64,000 nucleotides of DNA from Betaproteobacteria bacterium (GTDB lineage Bacteria; Pseudomonadota; Gammaproteobacteria; Burkholderiales; Casimicrobiaceae). The stretch spans positions 1-64,000 of the forward strand of contig JAOUIA010000010.1 in NCBI GenBank assembly GCA_029884335.1, written 5' to 3'. Positions 1 to 8,005 of this stretch are shown piece by piece; the first letter of the stretch is position 1, and every line of letters starts with the position of its first letter. The position numbers were made by a program, and so were the translations under genes. Under the pieces are notes generated by a model that was not told the DNA's origin, did no database searches, and saw nothing but the letters and a program-made list of their open reading frames with translations.

Positions 1-292
1 GCTGGTCAAGGCGGGACAGGCCATCTGGCGAGGAGGCGACACGGCGTCCGGCGTGCCCGCGTGCTCGTCGTGCCACGGCCCGTCCGGCGCGGGCATCCCG
101 AAGAGCTACCCGCGCCTGGCCGGGCAGTACGCCGACTACACGTACGCGCAGCTGCGCGCGTTCAAGACCGGGGAGCGGGCCGCCGACAAGGGCGGCAAGG
201 ACGTCAAGGGCCGCGTGATGGTCGGCGTCGTCGAGCACCTGACCGACGCGCAGATGAAGGCCGTCGCGGAGTACGCCTCGGGGCTGCGCTAG
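1..292 (+). CDS. Cytochrome c4-like protein, C-terminal part (5' end outside window)
   Basis: The frame is open from base 2, so the gene starts upstream of the window; the internal GTG used by the ORF track is not the true start. What is visible is one c-type haem domain with the motif CSSCH, followed by a PRLAGQYADYTYAQL stretch and a late Met (GRVMVGVV) that could be the sixth haem ligand. This pattern matches the second haem domain of dihaem cytochrome c4, a periplasmic electron carrier that feeds terminal oxidases. The protein ends in YASGLR with a TAG stop. A monohaem class I cytochrome remains possible because the first domain is not seen. Confidence 0.8.
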   Translation, partial: LVKAGQAIWRGGDTASGVPACSSCHGPSGAGIPKSYPRLAGQYADYTYAQLRAFKTGERAADKGGKDVKGRVMVGVVEHLTDAQMKAVAEYASGLR

Positions 293-383
293 CCGGCCGA
301 CGCAAAGCGTGTTCCTGCGCATGGCGATGACCCGAGACGCCTGCGTTGCACGTTTTGCATCGGGGTGAAGCCAGGGCGGCCGC

Positions 384-608
384 CTAGGGAAGCTCTGCGT
401 AACCCGCGGATGCGCGACGCGCTTCCCCGGGACGATGGCTAGGCGCGGTCCGAAGGGCGTGGCAGGCCCCACGCCCAAGGACCGCAACACCGCCAGCGCC
501 CGGGGAAGCACGTCCCGAAGGGCAGCCGAGCGAACTGCACATGATGGATTGCGGACAGTCTTGCATGCGAGGCTGCGCGCGCCGTGAGGTTACGCAGAGG
601 TTCCCTAG
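384..608. mobile_element. MITE-like element with terminal inverted repeats and CTAG duplication
   Basis: A 217-bp segment (388-604) begins with GGAAGCTCTGCGTAACC and ends with the inverse GGTTACGCAGAGGTTCC, a 17-bp terminal inverted repeat with one mismatch. It is flanked on both sides by CTAG (384-387 and 605-608), as expected for a 4-bp target duplication. The interior has further dyad symmetry: GCTTCCCCGGG (421-431) pairs with CCCGGGGAAGC (499-509), GCGGTCC pairs with GGACCGC, and GGGCGTGG pairs with CCACGCCC. The whole element could therefore fold back on itself. No transposase is encoded. CTAG duplications are typical of IS5-family transposition (YTAR targets), so a non-autonomous IS5-type element is inferred. 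It occupies most of the 484-bp gap 293-776; nothing else is recognised in that gap. Confidence 0.7.
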
Positions 609-776
609 GGGCGGCCCGGCGGCGGCCGCCGGAAACTGCACGCAACAACGCGCGCGACGCGGTGCCGCAAGCCCGTTGGAGCCGCTTCGCATTGAGTTCC
701 TCGGCGCGGTTCGTTCCCGTCCCTGCGGGCGGCCCGGCCGCAAGCCGCGCCGCCCGCGGCTCTTCCGGAGTTCCCC

Positions 777-1616
777 GTGACCGACGTCGCCGTGGTCTCG
801 CTGCACCTGTACCCGGTGAAGAGCTGCCGCGCGATCGATGTTCCGCGCGCGACGGTCGCCACGACGGGCCTCGCCGTCGCAGGGGCGCGCGACCGCGAGT
901 GGATGGTCGTCGACGCGCAAGGGCGCTTCGTCACGCAGCGCGAGCACCCGCGCATGGCGCTGATCGAGCCGCTCGTCGAGGACGGAACGCTGCGGCTGCG
1001 CGTGCCCGGCAGCGAGCCGCCGGTGTTGCGCGCGCAGGGCGATGCGCGGGAGGTCGTCGTCTGGCGCTCGTCGGTCCGCGGCTTCGACGCGGGCGACGAC
1101 GCCGCGGCGGCGCTCTCGACGTTTCTCGGCGCCGACGTGCGCCTGGTGCGCTTCGACGACGCGCTGCCGCGGGCGTGCAATCCCGACCACGCCGGCGAGT
1201 CGGGCGCGGCGACGCTGTTCGCGGACGGCTACCCGTTGCTGGTGATCGGGCAGGCGTCGCTCGACGGCCTGAACGAGCGGCTGGCGACGCGGGGCTTTCC
1301 CGCGGTGCCGATGAACCGCTTCCGCCCGAACGTCGTCGTCGCGGGACTCGAGCCGCACGGCGAGGATCGCGTCGACCGGCTCGTCTTCGGCGACGTCGTG
1401 CTGCGGCCGGTCAAGCCGTGCACGCGCTGCGTGGTCACGACCACCGACCAGGCAAGCGGGGAACGCTACGCCGAGCCGCTGCGCACGCTGGCGACCTACC
1501 GCCGCGACGAGCGCTTCGGCGGGGTCACGTTCGGCGTGAACGCGATCATCGCGTCCGGGGCAGGCGGCAGCCTGGCCGCGGGCATGCGCGGCACGGCGGG
1601 CCCGGACGTCAGGTGA
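777..1616 (+). CDS. MOSC domain protein (YcbX-type, without ferredoxin domain)
   Basis: 279 residues from a GTG start preceded by GGAG. The N-terminal part (VVSLHLYPVKSCRAI) matches the MOSC N-terminal beta-barrel domain. The C-terminal half carries the MOSC core with the conserved cysteine in KPCTRCVVTTTD. MOSC proteins carry sulfur or molybdenum cofactor; YcbX and mARC-type members reduce N-hydroxylated compounds together with an electron donor. E. coli YcbX has an extra 2Fe-2S ferredoxin domain that this protein lacks, so a separate partner would be needed. The last 8 bases overlap the end of the convergent protease gene. Substrate is unknown. Confidence 0.8.
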   Translation: MTDVAVVSLHLYPVKSCRAIDVPRATVATTGLAVAGARDREWMVVDAQGRFVTQREHPRMALIEPLVEDGTLRLRVPGSEPPVLRAQGDAREVVVWRSSVRGFDAGDDAAAALSTFLGADVRLVRFDDALPRACNPDHAGESGAATLFADGYPLLVIGQASLDGLNERLATRGFPAVPMNRFRPNVVVAGLEPHGEDRVDRLVFGDVVLRPVKPCTRCVVTTTDQASGERYAEPLRTLATYRRDERFGGVTFGVNAIIASGAGGSLAAGMRGTAGPDVR

Positions 1617-3540
1617 TCGGGTCGGTCGGCGCGCACATGATGACGCTGTCCGGGCCGTAGCCTTCGCCGATCCAGGCCGGGTCGGCGCGCATCTCGTTGC
1701 GCAGCGTCACCTCGGGCGTGTAGCGGTGGTTCAGCAGGCCCGGGTTGAAGAAGCGCCACAGCGCTCGCGTCCCCGCAGGGCACGCCCCGCTCACCGGGTG
1801 GGGCAGCGCGATGTGGAACACCGCCGGGCTCTCGTGGATCCAGGTGCCCGCGTACCGCTCGCCCACGCGCGCGCACTCGGCAGGGTCGGCCGAGTAGAAG
1901 TGCGAGTTGCCGACCGCGGGCGTGAGGTAGTAGCGGCACACCGGGCTCGCGCCGGGACGCGGCGCGTCGTAGGCGAGGAAGCGCACGCCGGTGCGCTCCC
2001 AGCCGGCGATGGCGCCGGAGTCGAGCGCTTCGACCTCGCCCGGGTCGGCCGTGATGAAGTAGTGCCGCAGCCCGGCGTGGTAGTACTCGACGACAGCCCT
2101 GCGGCCCTCCGGGTTCGGCGCGTCGGGCGTGAGGTACTGGCGCACGAGCGGCAGCATGACGTCGAGCCGCGAGTAGTAGTCGGGGCCGGAGCGGTTGCTG
2201 CACGAGGCCTCGCCGCCGAAGAGCGCGCCGCGCAGCTCGTAGTAGCCGCCCTCCGGCAGGAACGTGTACAGCCCCGAGCCCGACGAGCCGACTTCCGTGG
2301 TGCCCTGGCTCCACTGCACCCTGACGAAGCTCGAGCCGTCCGAATACGACTGGTAGCCCGTCGTCGAGCCCTGGCTGAACTTCGCGAGGTCGCCGTTCGG
2401 GTGGTGCAGGCCCGTGGCCACGGCGAGCGCCGGCACCGGCTCGGCGCGCCACGCCGAAAAGAACACGCCCGCGGGAGGCGCCCGGTTCAGGCGCAGCAGC
2501 GCGTAGTCCCAGTCGTCGCTCCGCGCGAGCAGCGCCGCGCCGCCACCCTGCAGCACGTACGCCGGCGTCGCGGTGCTCCCGCAGGATTGCGCCCTGAAGA
2601 ACCAGTAGACGCTGATCGTCCCCGCCTCGAACGCCGACTCGATGCAGTGGGCGGAGGTCAGGAGGTATGGCACGAACGAGTTCACCGAGTCGTTGAGCAG
2701 CGCTGCGCTGCACGCGTACGTGAACCCGTTGCGGTCGCCGAACACGATCTTGCCGAGGCTGTTGGCCGCCTGCTGCAGGGCGGTCGACGGCGACACGCAC
2801 GCAACGTCCGCGTTGCACGTTCCCGACATCCCAATGTCGGAGAGTCGCTTCGCCATCGCGTCGCGCAGGGCGACGCCGGCCGCCGTCAGGCGCGACGCCG
2901 TGCCGAGGACGAGCGCACCGTCGGCGATCGACGCGCCGGCCGGCGCGCTCACCTCGACGATCGCGGTGTCGCCCTCGAGCACAGGGGTCGCGAACGCGCC
3001 GTCCCGAGCGACCGCACCGGCGATCTCGTCCGCCGGGTAGGGGCCGTGCACCGTTGCGCCCGGCGCGCTGCCGGCGAAGCGCAGCGCGAACCCGGCGCCC
3101 TGCACCGAGAGGGCAAGCCGCAGGCCCGCCGCGCCCGGCGAGCGCACTTCGACGCGCGCCGTCCGCGCCCCGTCGGCGGACTCGTGCCACGCGAGCCCTG
3201 CGAGCGCCACCGCGCGAGAGGACTCCGGCACCTCGCGCGGGAAGCCGATCACGAGGGGGCGCTGCTTCGACGGCGACGCTGCGTCGGCCCGCGCGGCCGC
3301 TGCAGCACCTCCCGCCCGCTGCGCACGGAATTCGGTCGCCGGTTCGGGCAAGTCGATGCGCAGCGCGGGGGTGGAAACCACGGCAAGCGTCGCCACGGAC
3401 TTCTGTGCGACCGTCGCCGGGCGGTACTCGGCCGGCGGCACCGCATTCACGGCGCCGGTAACGCTCGCCGCGCCCGCCGTCCCCATCCCCAGTGCCGCCG
3501 CCGCGATCAAGCGGCCGATTCGCGCCAATCGTTGTTCCAT
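1609..3540 (-). CDS. Secreted trypsin-like serine protease with C-terminal DUF5648 region
   Basis: About 643 residues from the ATG of MEQRLARIGRLIAAAALG, which opens a signal peptide (basic n-region, Ala-rich core, cleavage probably near GAAS). The ORF-track start, 29 codons upstream, would bury the signal peptide and is rejected. The middle of the protein has the chymotrypsin-fold triad: His in TSAHC, Asp in DDWDYALLRL and Ser in GSSGSGL, resembling lysyl-endopeptidase-type (Achromobacter protease I) enzymes. The last 160 residues contain two units of the YYHAGLRHYFITADPGE type (also FYSADPAE), as in DUF5648, which is thought to act in binding or surface retention. The enzyme is expected to be exported. 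It stands alone, 50 bp downstream of rfbD. Confidence 0.8.
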   Translation of the reverse strand: MEQRLARIGRLIAAAALGMGTAGAASVTGAVNAVPPAEYRPATVAQKSVATLAVVSTPALRIDLPEPATEFRAQRAGGAAAAARADAASPSKQRPLVIGFPREVPESSRAVALAGLAWHESADGARTARVEVRSPGAAGLRLALSVQGAGFALRFAGSAPGATVHGPYPADEIAGAVARDGAFATPVLEGDTAIVEVSAPAGASIADGALVLGTASRLTAAGVALRDAMAKRLSDIGMSGTCNADVACVSPSTALQQAANSLGKIVFGDRNGFTYACSAALLNDSVNSFVPYLLTSAHCIESAFEAGTISVYWFFRAQSCGSTATPAYVLQGGGAALLARSDDWDYALLRLNRAPPAGVFFSAWRAEPVPALAVATGLHHPNGDLAKFSQGSTTGYQSYSDGSSFVRVQWSQGTTEVGSSGSGLYTFLPEGGYYELRGALFGGEASCSNRSGPDYYSRLDVMLPLVRQYLTPDAPNPEGRRAVVEYYHAGLRHYFITADPGEVEALDSGAIAGWERTGVRFLAYDAPRPGASPVCRYYLTPAVGNSHFYSADPAECARVGERYAGTWIHESPAVFHIALPHPVSGACPAGTRALWRFFNPGLLNHRYTPEVTLRNEMRADPAWIGEGYGPDSVIMCAPTDPIT

Positions 3541-3590
3541 CGACTCCCGCCTGTGCCGTCGCCTGCCCCGAATGAGATCAGCGCGGCCGC

Positions 3591-4466
3591 CTAAGGTTCC
3601 ACCGGCTCGGCCGGGCTGCGCAGGCACTCGGCGAGCGCTTCGCGCCAGTCAGGCAGCGCGAAGCCGAACGCGCGCTCGAACTTCCCCGTCGCCAGCACGC
3701 CGTAGGCCGGTCGCCGCGCCGGCGTGGGGTAGTCGCGCGTGGCGATCGGCACCACGCGCGGCCGCGGCACGTCGCCGAGGATCGCCCGCGCGAACCCGTG
3801 CCACGTCGTGCTGCCGCGCGACGACAGGTGATAGAGGCCGCAGCGCTCGCGCAGCTCGTCGCGTCCCTCCGCGAGCACGCGCGCGGTGGCGCGGGCGAGC
3901 GCGCGGCTCCAGTTCGGCACGCCCACCTGGTCGTCGACGACGCGAAGTTCCTCGCGCTCCGCAGCCAGCCTCCGGATCGTCAGCAGGAAGTTCGCGCCCG
4001 AGAGCCCGTACACCCAGCTCGTGCGGAATACGAGCGCCTCGGCGCCGCTCGCGGCGATCGCCTGCTCGCCGGCGAGCTTGCTCGCGCCGTAGACGGACAG
4101 CGGCCCCGTCGGCGCGTCCTCCGCGTAGGGCTGCGCCGCGCCTCCGTCGAAGACGTAGTCCGTCGAGTAGTGCACGACGAGCGCGCCCAGCCGCTTCGCC
4201 TCCTCGGCGATCACGCCCGGCGCGACCGCATTGACGGCGAACGCGAGGTCGCGCTCGCGCTCCGCGCGATCCACCGCCGTGTAGGCGCCCGCGTTCACGA
4301 CGATCGCCGGCGCGACCTCGCGCATCTTCGCGACGATGGCGTCCGGCGAAGCGAGGTCGAGCGAGGCGCGCCCGGCGGCCACCACGCGGCCGAGCGGCGC
4401 CAGCAGCGGCCGCAGCTCGGCGCCGACCTGCCCGCCGGCGCCGGTGAGGAGGATCGTCTTACGGAT
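3591..4466 (-). CDS. rfbD: dTDP-4-dehydrorhamnose reductase, apparent non-AUG start
   Basis: Last step of dTDP-L-rhamnose synthesis: NAD(P)H reduction of dTDP-4-keto-L-rhamnose. The Rossmann motif reads KTILLTGAGGQVGAEL. Further conserved blocks are NAGAYTAVDRAE, the catalytic YxxxK in VYGASKLAGEQ, and FRTSWVYG. The frame upstream of the Rossmann motif contains no ATG, GTG or TTG; the first such codon (GTG at 4383-4385, used by the ORF track) would delete the nucleotide-binding motif. The best candidate is ATC at 4464-4466, two codons before KTILL, with AGGCAGAG 5 bases upstream of it, overlapping the last codons of rfbC. That gives 291 residues, normal for RfbD. Family assignment is firm; the start is not. 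Confidence 0.85.
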   Translation of the reverse strand: MRKTILLTGAGGQVGAELRPLLAPLGRVVAAGRASLDLASPDAIVAKMREVAPAIVVNAGAYTAVDRAERERDLAFAVNAVAPGVIAEEAKRLGALVVHYSTDYVFDGGAAQPYAEDAPTGPLSVYGASKLAGEQAIAASGAEALVFRTSWVYGLSGANFLLTIRRLAAEREELRVVDDQVGVPNWSRALARATARVLAEGRDELRERCGLYHLSSRGSTTWHGFARAILGDVPRPRVVPIATRDYPTPARRPAYGVLATGKFERAFGFALPDWREALAECLRSPAEPVEP

Positions 4467-5004
4467 AGGTCTCTGCCTGCGCGAGGAGCGGCGCGGCCGC
4501 GTCCTTCGCGGAAACGACGGGAGCCGCGCCGGCGAGTGGCCAGGCGATCGCGAGCCGCGGGTCGTCCCACCGGATCGCGCGCTCGTGCTCCGGCGCGTAG
4601 TACGCCGTCGCCTTGTAGAGGAAGTCGGCGTACTCCGAGAGGACGAGGAAGCCGTGCGCGAAGCCGGGCGGGATCCACATCATCCGCTTGTTCTCCGCCG
4701 ACAGCACCTCGCCCACGGCGCGGCCGAACGTCGGCGAAGAGCGCCGCAGGTCCACCGCGACGTCGTAGACCTCGCCGGCGACCGCACGCACCAGCTTCCC
4801 CTGCGGCTCGCGGACCTGGTAGTGCAGCCCGCGCAAAACGCCGCGCCGCGAGCGCGAGTGGTTGTCCTGCACGAACGCCGCCTCGATGCCGGCCTGCGCG
4901 AACGCCCGCGCGTTCCACGACTCGAGGAAGAAGCCGCGCTCGTCGCCGAACACCTTCGGCTCGACGACGCGGACGTCGGGAATCGCCGTCGCGCGGACCT
5001 GCAT
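4459..5004 (-). CDS. rfbC: dTDP-4-dehydrorhamnose 3,5-epimerase
   Basis: 181 residues, the usual RfbC length. It epimerises dTDP-4-keto-6-deoxyglucose at C3 and C5 in the cytoplasm. The cupin-fold family signatures are present: GDERGFFLESWN, the catalytic His in QDNHSRSRRGVLRGLHYQ, and the PGFAHGFLVL block. The ATG overlaps the rfbA stop as TGATG, so the two genes are translationally coupled; its own 3' end overlaps the proposed rfbD start. Confidence 0.95.
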   Translation of the reverse strand: MQVRATAIPDVRVVEPKVFGDERGFFLESWNARAFAQAGIEAAFVQDNHSRSRRGVLRGLHYQVREPQGKLVRAVAGEVYDVAVDLRRSSPTFGRAVGEVLSAENKRMMWIPPGFAHGFLVLSEYADFLYKATAYYAPEHERAIRWDDPRLAIAWPLAGAAPVVSAKDAAAPLLAQAETYP

Positions 5005-5900
5005 CAGCCGATGACCGGGTCGGAGAGCAGGCCGAGGAGGTAACGGCCGTAGCTGCTCTTGCCCAGCGCCGCGCCCAGCCGCTCGAGCGCGGCCGCGTCG
5101 ATCCAGCCGAGCCGATAGGCGATCTCCTCGGGGCAGGCGATCTTCAGTCCCTGCCGGCGCTCGATCGTCTCGATGTACTGCGAGGCCTCCAGCAGCGACT
5201 CGTGCGTGCCGGTGTCGAGCCACGCCATGCCGCGCCCCATCAGCTCGCAGGAGAGCTCCCCCCACGCGAGGTAGCGTCGGTTGACGTCGGTGATCTCGAG
5301 TTCGCCGCGCGCGGAGGGCTTGAGCTCGCGCGCGACGTCGAGCACGCGGTTGTCGTAGAAGTAGAGGCCGGTCACGGCGTAGCGCGACTTCGGCTGCTTC
5401 GGCTTCTCCTCGAGGCTCACCACGCGGCCGCCCGCGTCGAACTCCGCCACGCCGTAGCGCTCGGGGTCCGCGACCGCGTAGGCGAAGACCGTGGCGCCGG
5501 ACTCGCGCGCGTTGGCGCGCGCGAGCTGGACGTGCAGGTCGTGGCCGTAGAAGATGTTGTCGCCGAGCACCAGCGCGGAGGCGTCGCGCCCCACGAAGTC
5601 GCGGCCGATGACGAACGCCTGCGCGAGCCCGTCGGGGGACGGCTGCACGGCGTAGGAGATGTCGAGCCCCCACTTCGCGCCGTCGCCGAGCAGCTGCGCG
5701 AAGCGCGGCGTGTCCTCGGGCGTGCTGATCAGCAGGATGTCGCGGATCCCCGCGAGCATCAGCGTGGTCAGCGGGTAGTAGATCATCGGCTTGTCGTACA
5801 CCGGCAGCAGCTGCTTGCTCACCACCTGCGTGACCGGGTAGAGCCGCGTGCCCGAACCGCCGGCGAGAACGATCCCCTTGCGCCGTCCGCTCGCGCTCAC
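5004..5900 (-). CDS. rfbA: Glucose-1-phosphate thymidylyltransferase
   Basis: 298 residues. It makes dTDP-glucose from dTTP and glucose-1-phosphate, the first and feedback-controlled step of the rhamnose pathway. Seen: the nucleotidyltransferase signature [16 protein letters not shown], the KPMIYYPL block, [10 protein letters not shown] and the EEKPKQPKS region. The start chosen is a GTG (GTGAGCGCG) whose first bases overlap the rfbB stop as GTGA; no ATG exists before the signature, and the longer ORF-track start would run through rfbB. Confidence 0.95.
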   Translation of the reverse strand: MSASGRRKGIVLAGGSGTRLYPVTQVVSKQLLPVYDKPMIYYPLTTLMLAGIRDILLISTPEDTPRFAQLLGDGAKWGLDISYAVQPSPDGLAQAFVIGRDFVGRDASALVLGDNIFYGHDLHVQLARANARESGATVFAYAVADPERYGVAEFDAGGRVVSLEEKPKQPKSRYAVTGLYFYDNRVLDVARELKPSARGELEITDVNRRYLAWGELSCELMGRGMAWLDTGTHESLLEASQYIETIERRQGLKIACPEEIAYRLGWIDAAALERLGAALGKSSYGRYLLGLLSDPVIG

Positions 5901-6955
5901 TTGGCCGCCTCCGCGTACTGCTCGGCGATCCACCGCCGGTAGTCGCCGCTCTGCACGCTGTCGAGCCAGCTCGCGTTGTCGAGGTACCAGCGCACCGTGC
6001 GCTCGAGCCCCGTGGCGAACGTCTCCGCCGGCGTCCAGCCGAGCTCGCCGCGGATCTTGCGAGCGTCGATCGCGTAGCGGCGGTCGTGGCCGGGGCGGTC
6101 GCGCACGAACGCGATCTGGGAGGCGTAGTCGCGCCCCGGCCGCAGCTGCGCGAGCGTCGCGCAGATCGCCTTCACCACGTCGAGGTTGCGCATCTCGGCG
6201 TCGCCGCCGACGTTGTAGACCTCGCCGACGCGGCCGCGCTCCAGCACCGCGCGGATGGCGCTGCAGTGGTCGCCGACGTACAGCCAGTCGCGCACCTGCG
6301 CGCCGTCGCCGTAGACCGGGAGCGGCTTGCCCGCGAGCGCGTTGACGATCATCAGCGGGATCAGCTTCTCGGGGAACTGGCGCGGGCCGTAGTTGTTCGA
6401 GCAGTTCGTGGTCAGCACCGGCAGCCCGTAGGTGTGGTGCCACGCGCGCACGAAGTGGTCGGAGGCGGCCTTCGACGCCGAGTAGGGGCTGTTCGGCGCG
6501 TAGGCGGTCGTCTCGCTGAACGCGGGATCGCGCGGCCCCAGCGAGCCGTAGACCTCGTCGGTGGAAACATGCAGGAAGCGGAAGCGCTCGCGCTCGCCGC
6601 CTTCGAGCGTGCCGAAGTAGCCGCGCACCGACTCGAGCAGGCTGAACGTGCCGGCGACGTTCGTCTCGACGAACGCCGCGGGGCCGTGGATCGAGCGGTC
6701 GACGTGGGACTCGGCGGCGAAGTTGACGACCGCGCGCGGCCGGTGCGTGGCGAGGAGCTGCCCGACCAGCGCCGCGTCGCCGATGTCGCCGCGCACGAAG
6801 ACGTGGCGGCGGTCGCCTTCGATCGGCGCGAGGTTGCCGAGGTTGCCCGCGTAGGTGAGCTTGTCGAGATTGACGACCGGCTCGCCGGTCGCGACGAGCC
6901 AGTCGAGCACGAAGTTCGCGCCGATGAATCCGGCGCCGCCGGTGACGAGGATCAT
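5897..6955 (-). CDS. rfbB: dTDP-glucose 4,6-dehydratase
   Basis: 352 residues, full length. NAD-dependent short-chain dehydrogenase/reductase of the extended type that converts dTDP-glucose to dTDP-4-keto-6-deoxyglucose. Motifs: [12 protein letters not shown] for NAD binding, STDEVYG with the catalytic Thr-Asp-Glu, and [10 protein letters not shown] giving YxxxK. First of the four rhamnose genes in the order B-A-C-D, all overlapping. A possible promoter lies in the 48-bp gap upstream. Confidence 0.96.
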   Translation of the reverse strand: MILVTGGAGFIGANFVLDWLVATGEPVVNLDKLTYAGNLGNLAPIEGDRRHVFVRGDIGDAALVGQLLATHRPRAVVNFAAESHVDRSIHGPAAFVETNVAGTFSLLESVRGYFGTLEGGERERFRFLHVSTDEVYGSLGPRDPAFSETTAYAPNSPYSASKAASDHFVRAWHHTYGLPVLTTNCSNNYGPRQFPEKLIPLMIVNALAGKPLPVYGDGAQVRDWLYVGDHCSAIRAVLERGRVGEVYNVGGDAEMRNLDVVKAICATLAQLRPGRDYASQIAFVRDRPGHDRRYAIDARKIRGELGWTPAETFATGLERTVRWYLDNASWLDSVQSGDYRRWIAEQYAEAAK

Positions 6956-6986
6956 GGACGAACGCGCGCTGTCGGCAAGGCGCCCG

Positions 6987-6995
6987 ATTCTAGCA
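6987..6995 (-). promoter_or_regulatory. Possible extended -10 promoter for rfbBACD
   Basis: On the minus strand the 48-bp gap between the epimerase gene and rfbB contains TGCTAGAAT, an extended -10 element (TGn plus TAGAAT), about 30 bases before the rfbB ATG. The -35 region overlaps the epimerase stop and is poor. It would let the rhamnose genes be transcribed separately from the two upstream genes. Prediction only. Confidence 0.4.
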
Positions 6996-7003
6996 TCCGC
7001 CTG

Positions 7004-8005
7004 TCAGCGGACGCCGTGGTAGTCGCGATACCAGGCGACGAAACGCTCGAGCCCGGCGGCGAGCGGGGTGTGCGGCGCGAAGCCGGTCGCCTGCCGCAGG
7101 CGCGAGGTGTCGGCGTAGGTCGCCTCGACGTCTCCCGGCTGCATCGGCAGCAACTCGCGCCGCGCGCTGCGCCCGAGCAGCCGCTCGAGGATCGCGATGA
7201 ACTCGTCGAGCTCGACCGCGTCGTGGTTGCCGATGTTGTAGATCGCATACGGCGCACCCGAGGGCGGCGCGGCGGCCGGGGGCAGGACGAGGACGCGCAG
7301 CACGCCCTCGACGATGTCGTCGACGTAGGTGAAGTCGCGGCGCATGCGGCCGTGGTTGAACACCCTGATCGGCTCGCCGGCGAGGATGGCGCTGGTGAAG
7401 AGCCACGCCGCCATGTCCGGCCGCCCCCACGGTCCGTACACCGTGAAGAAGCGCAGGCCCGTCGTCGGCAGCCGATAGAGGTGGCTGTACGTGTGAGCGG
7501 CGAGCTCGTTGGCCTTCTTCGTCGCCGCATACAGGCTGACGGGATGGTCGACGCGCTGGTCCTCGCTGAACGGCAGCACGTGGTTCGCGCCGTAGACCGA
7601 CGACGACGAGGCGTAGGCGAGGTGCGCGACGCCGGCGTGCCGGCAGCCCTCGAGCACGTGGCCGAACGCGACGACGTTGTTGCGGTAGTAGGCGAGCGGG
7701 TTGACCAGCGAGTAGCGCACCCCCGCCTGCGCGGCGAGGTGCAGCACGTGGGTGAAGCCGCCGCCGGCAAAGAGCTCCGCGGCGGGGCCCGGCTCGGCGA
7801 GGTCGAGACGGCGCAGGGCGAATGCGCGCTCGCCCGCCAGCGTGGCGACGCGCGCCTCCTTGAGCCGCACGTCGTAGTACGGGTCGAAGCTGTCGACACC
7901 GGTGACGCGGGCGCCCGCGGCCAGCAGCGCGCGCGCGCAGTGCATGCCGATGAAGCCGGCCGCGCCGGTCACCAGCACGTGCATCCCGCGCGCGTCGACG
8001 CTCAC
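7004..8005 (-). CDS. NAD-dependent nucleotide-sugar epimerase (UDP-glucuronate 4-epimerase-like)
   Basis: 333 residues from GTG at 8003-8005, which overlaps the stop of the upstream glycosyltransferase (GTGA) and has GGAGGAGG 8 bases ahead; an ATG seven codons later is a weaker alternative. Extended SDR fold: TGAAGFIGMHCARAL binds NAD, the Ser triplet lies in YASSSSVYG, and YAATKKANE gives the catalytic Tyr-Lys. The block FDPYYDVRLKEARVATL and the overall pattern are those of UDP-glucuronate 4-epimerases, which supply UDP-galacturonate for surface polysaccharide. UDP-GlcNAc 4-epimerase activity is an alternative that sequence alone does not exclude. Confidence 0.85.
   Translation of the reverse strand: MSVDARGMHVLVTGAAGFIGMHCARALLAAGARVTGVDSFDPYYDVRLKEARVATLAGERAFALRRLDLAEPGPAAELFAGGGFTHVLHLAAQAGVRYSLVNPLAYYRNNVVAFGHVLEGCRHAGVAHLAYASSSSVYGANHVLPFSEDQRVDHPVSLYAATKKANELAAHTYSHLYRLPTTGLRFFTVYGPWGRPDMAAWLFTSAILAGEPIRVFNHGRMRRDFTYVDDIVEGVLRVLVLPPAAAPPSGAPYAIYNIGNHDAVELDEFIAILERLLGRSARRELLPMQPGDVEATYADTSRLRQATGFAPHTPLAAGLERFVAWYRDYHGVR

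Noticed and set aside
53-292. Separate small gene starting at GTG 53
   Set aside because: The same frame is open to the window edge and includes cytochrome c4-like sequence before it; it is the end of a larger gene.
439-648. Short minus-strand ORFs across the MITE as remnants of a transposase
   Set aside because: The translated text (for example MQDCPQSIMCSSLGCP) shows no DDE transposase motif; too short to support.
1726-3594. 622-residue plus-strand ORF opposite the protease
   Set aside because: Shadow frame with Arg/Val/Ala-biased composition and no domain; the minus-strand protease has signal peptide and triad.
3591-4385. rfbD starting at the GTG at 4383-4385
   Set aside because: It would delete the GxxGxxG nucleotide-binding motif that is encoded directly upstream in the same frame.
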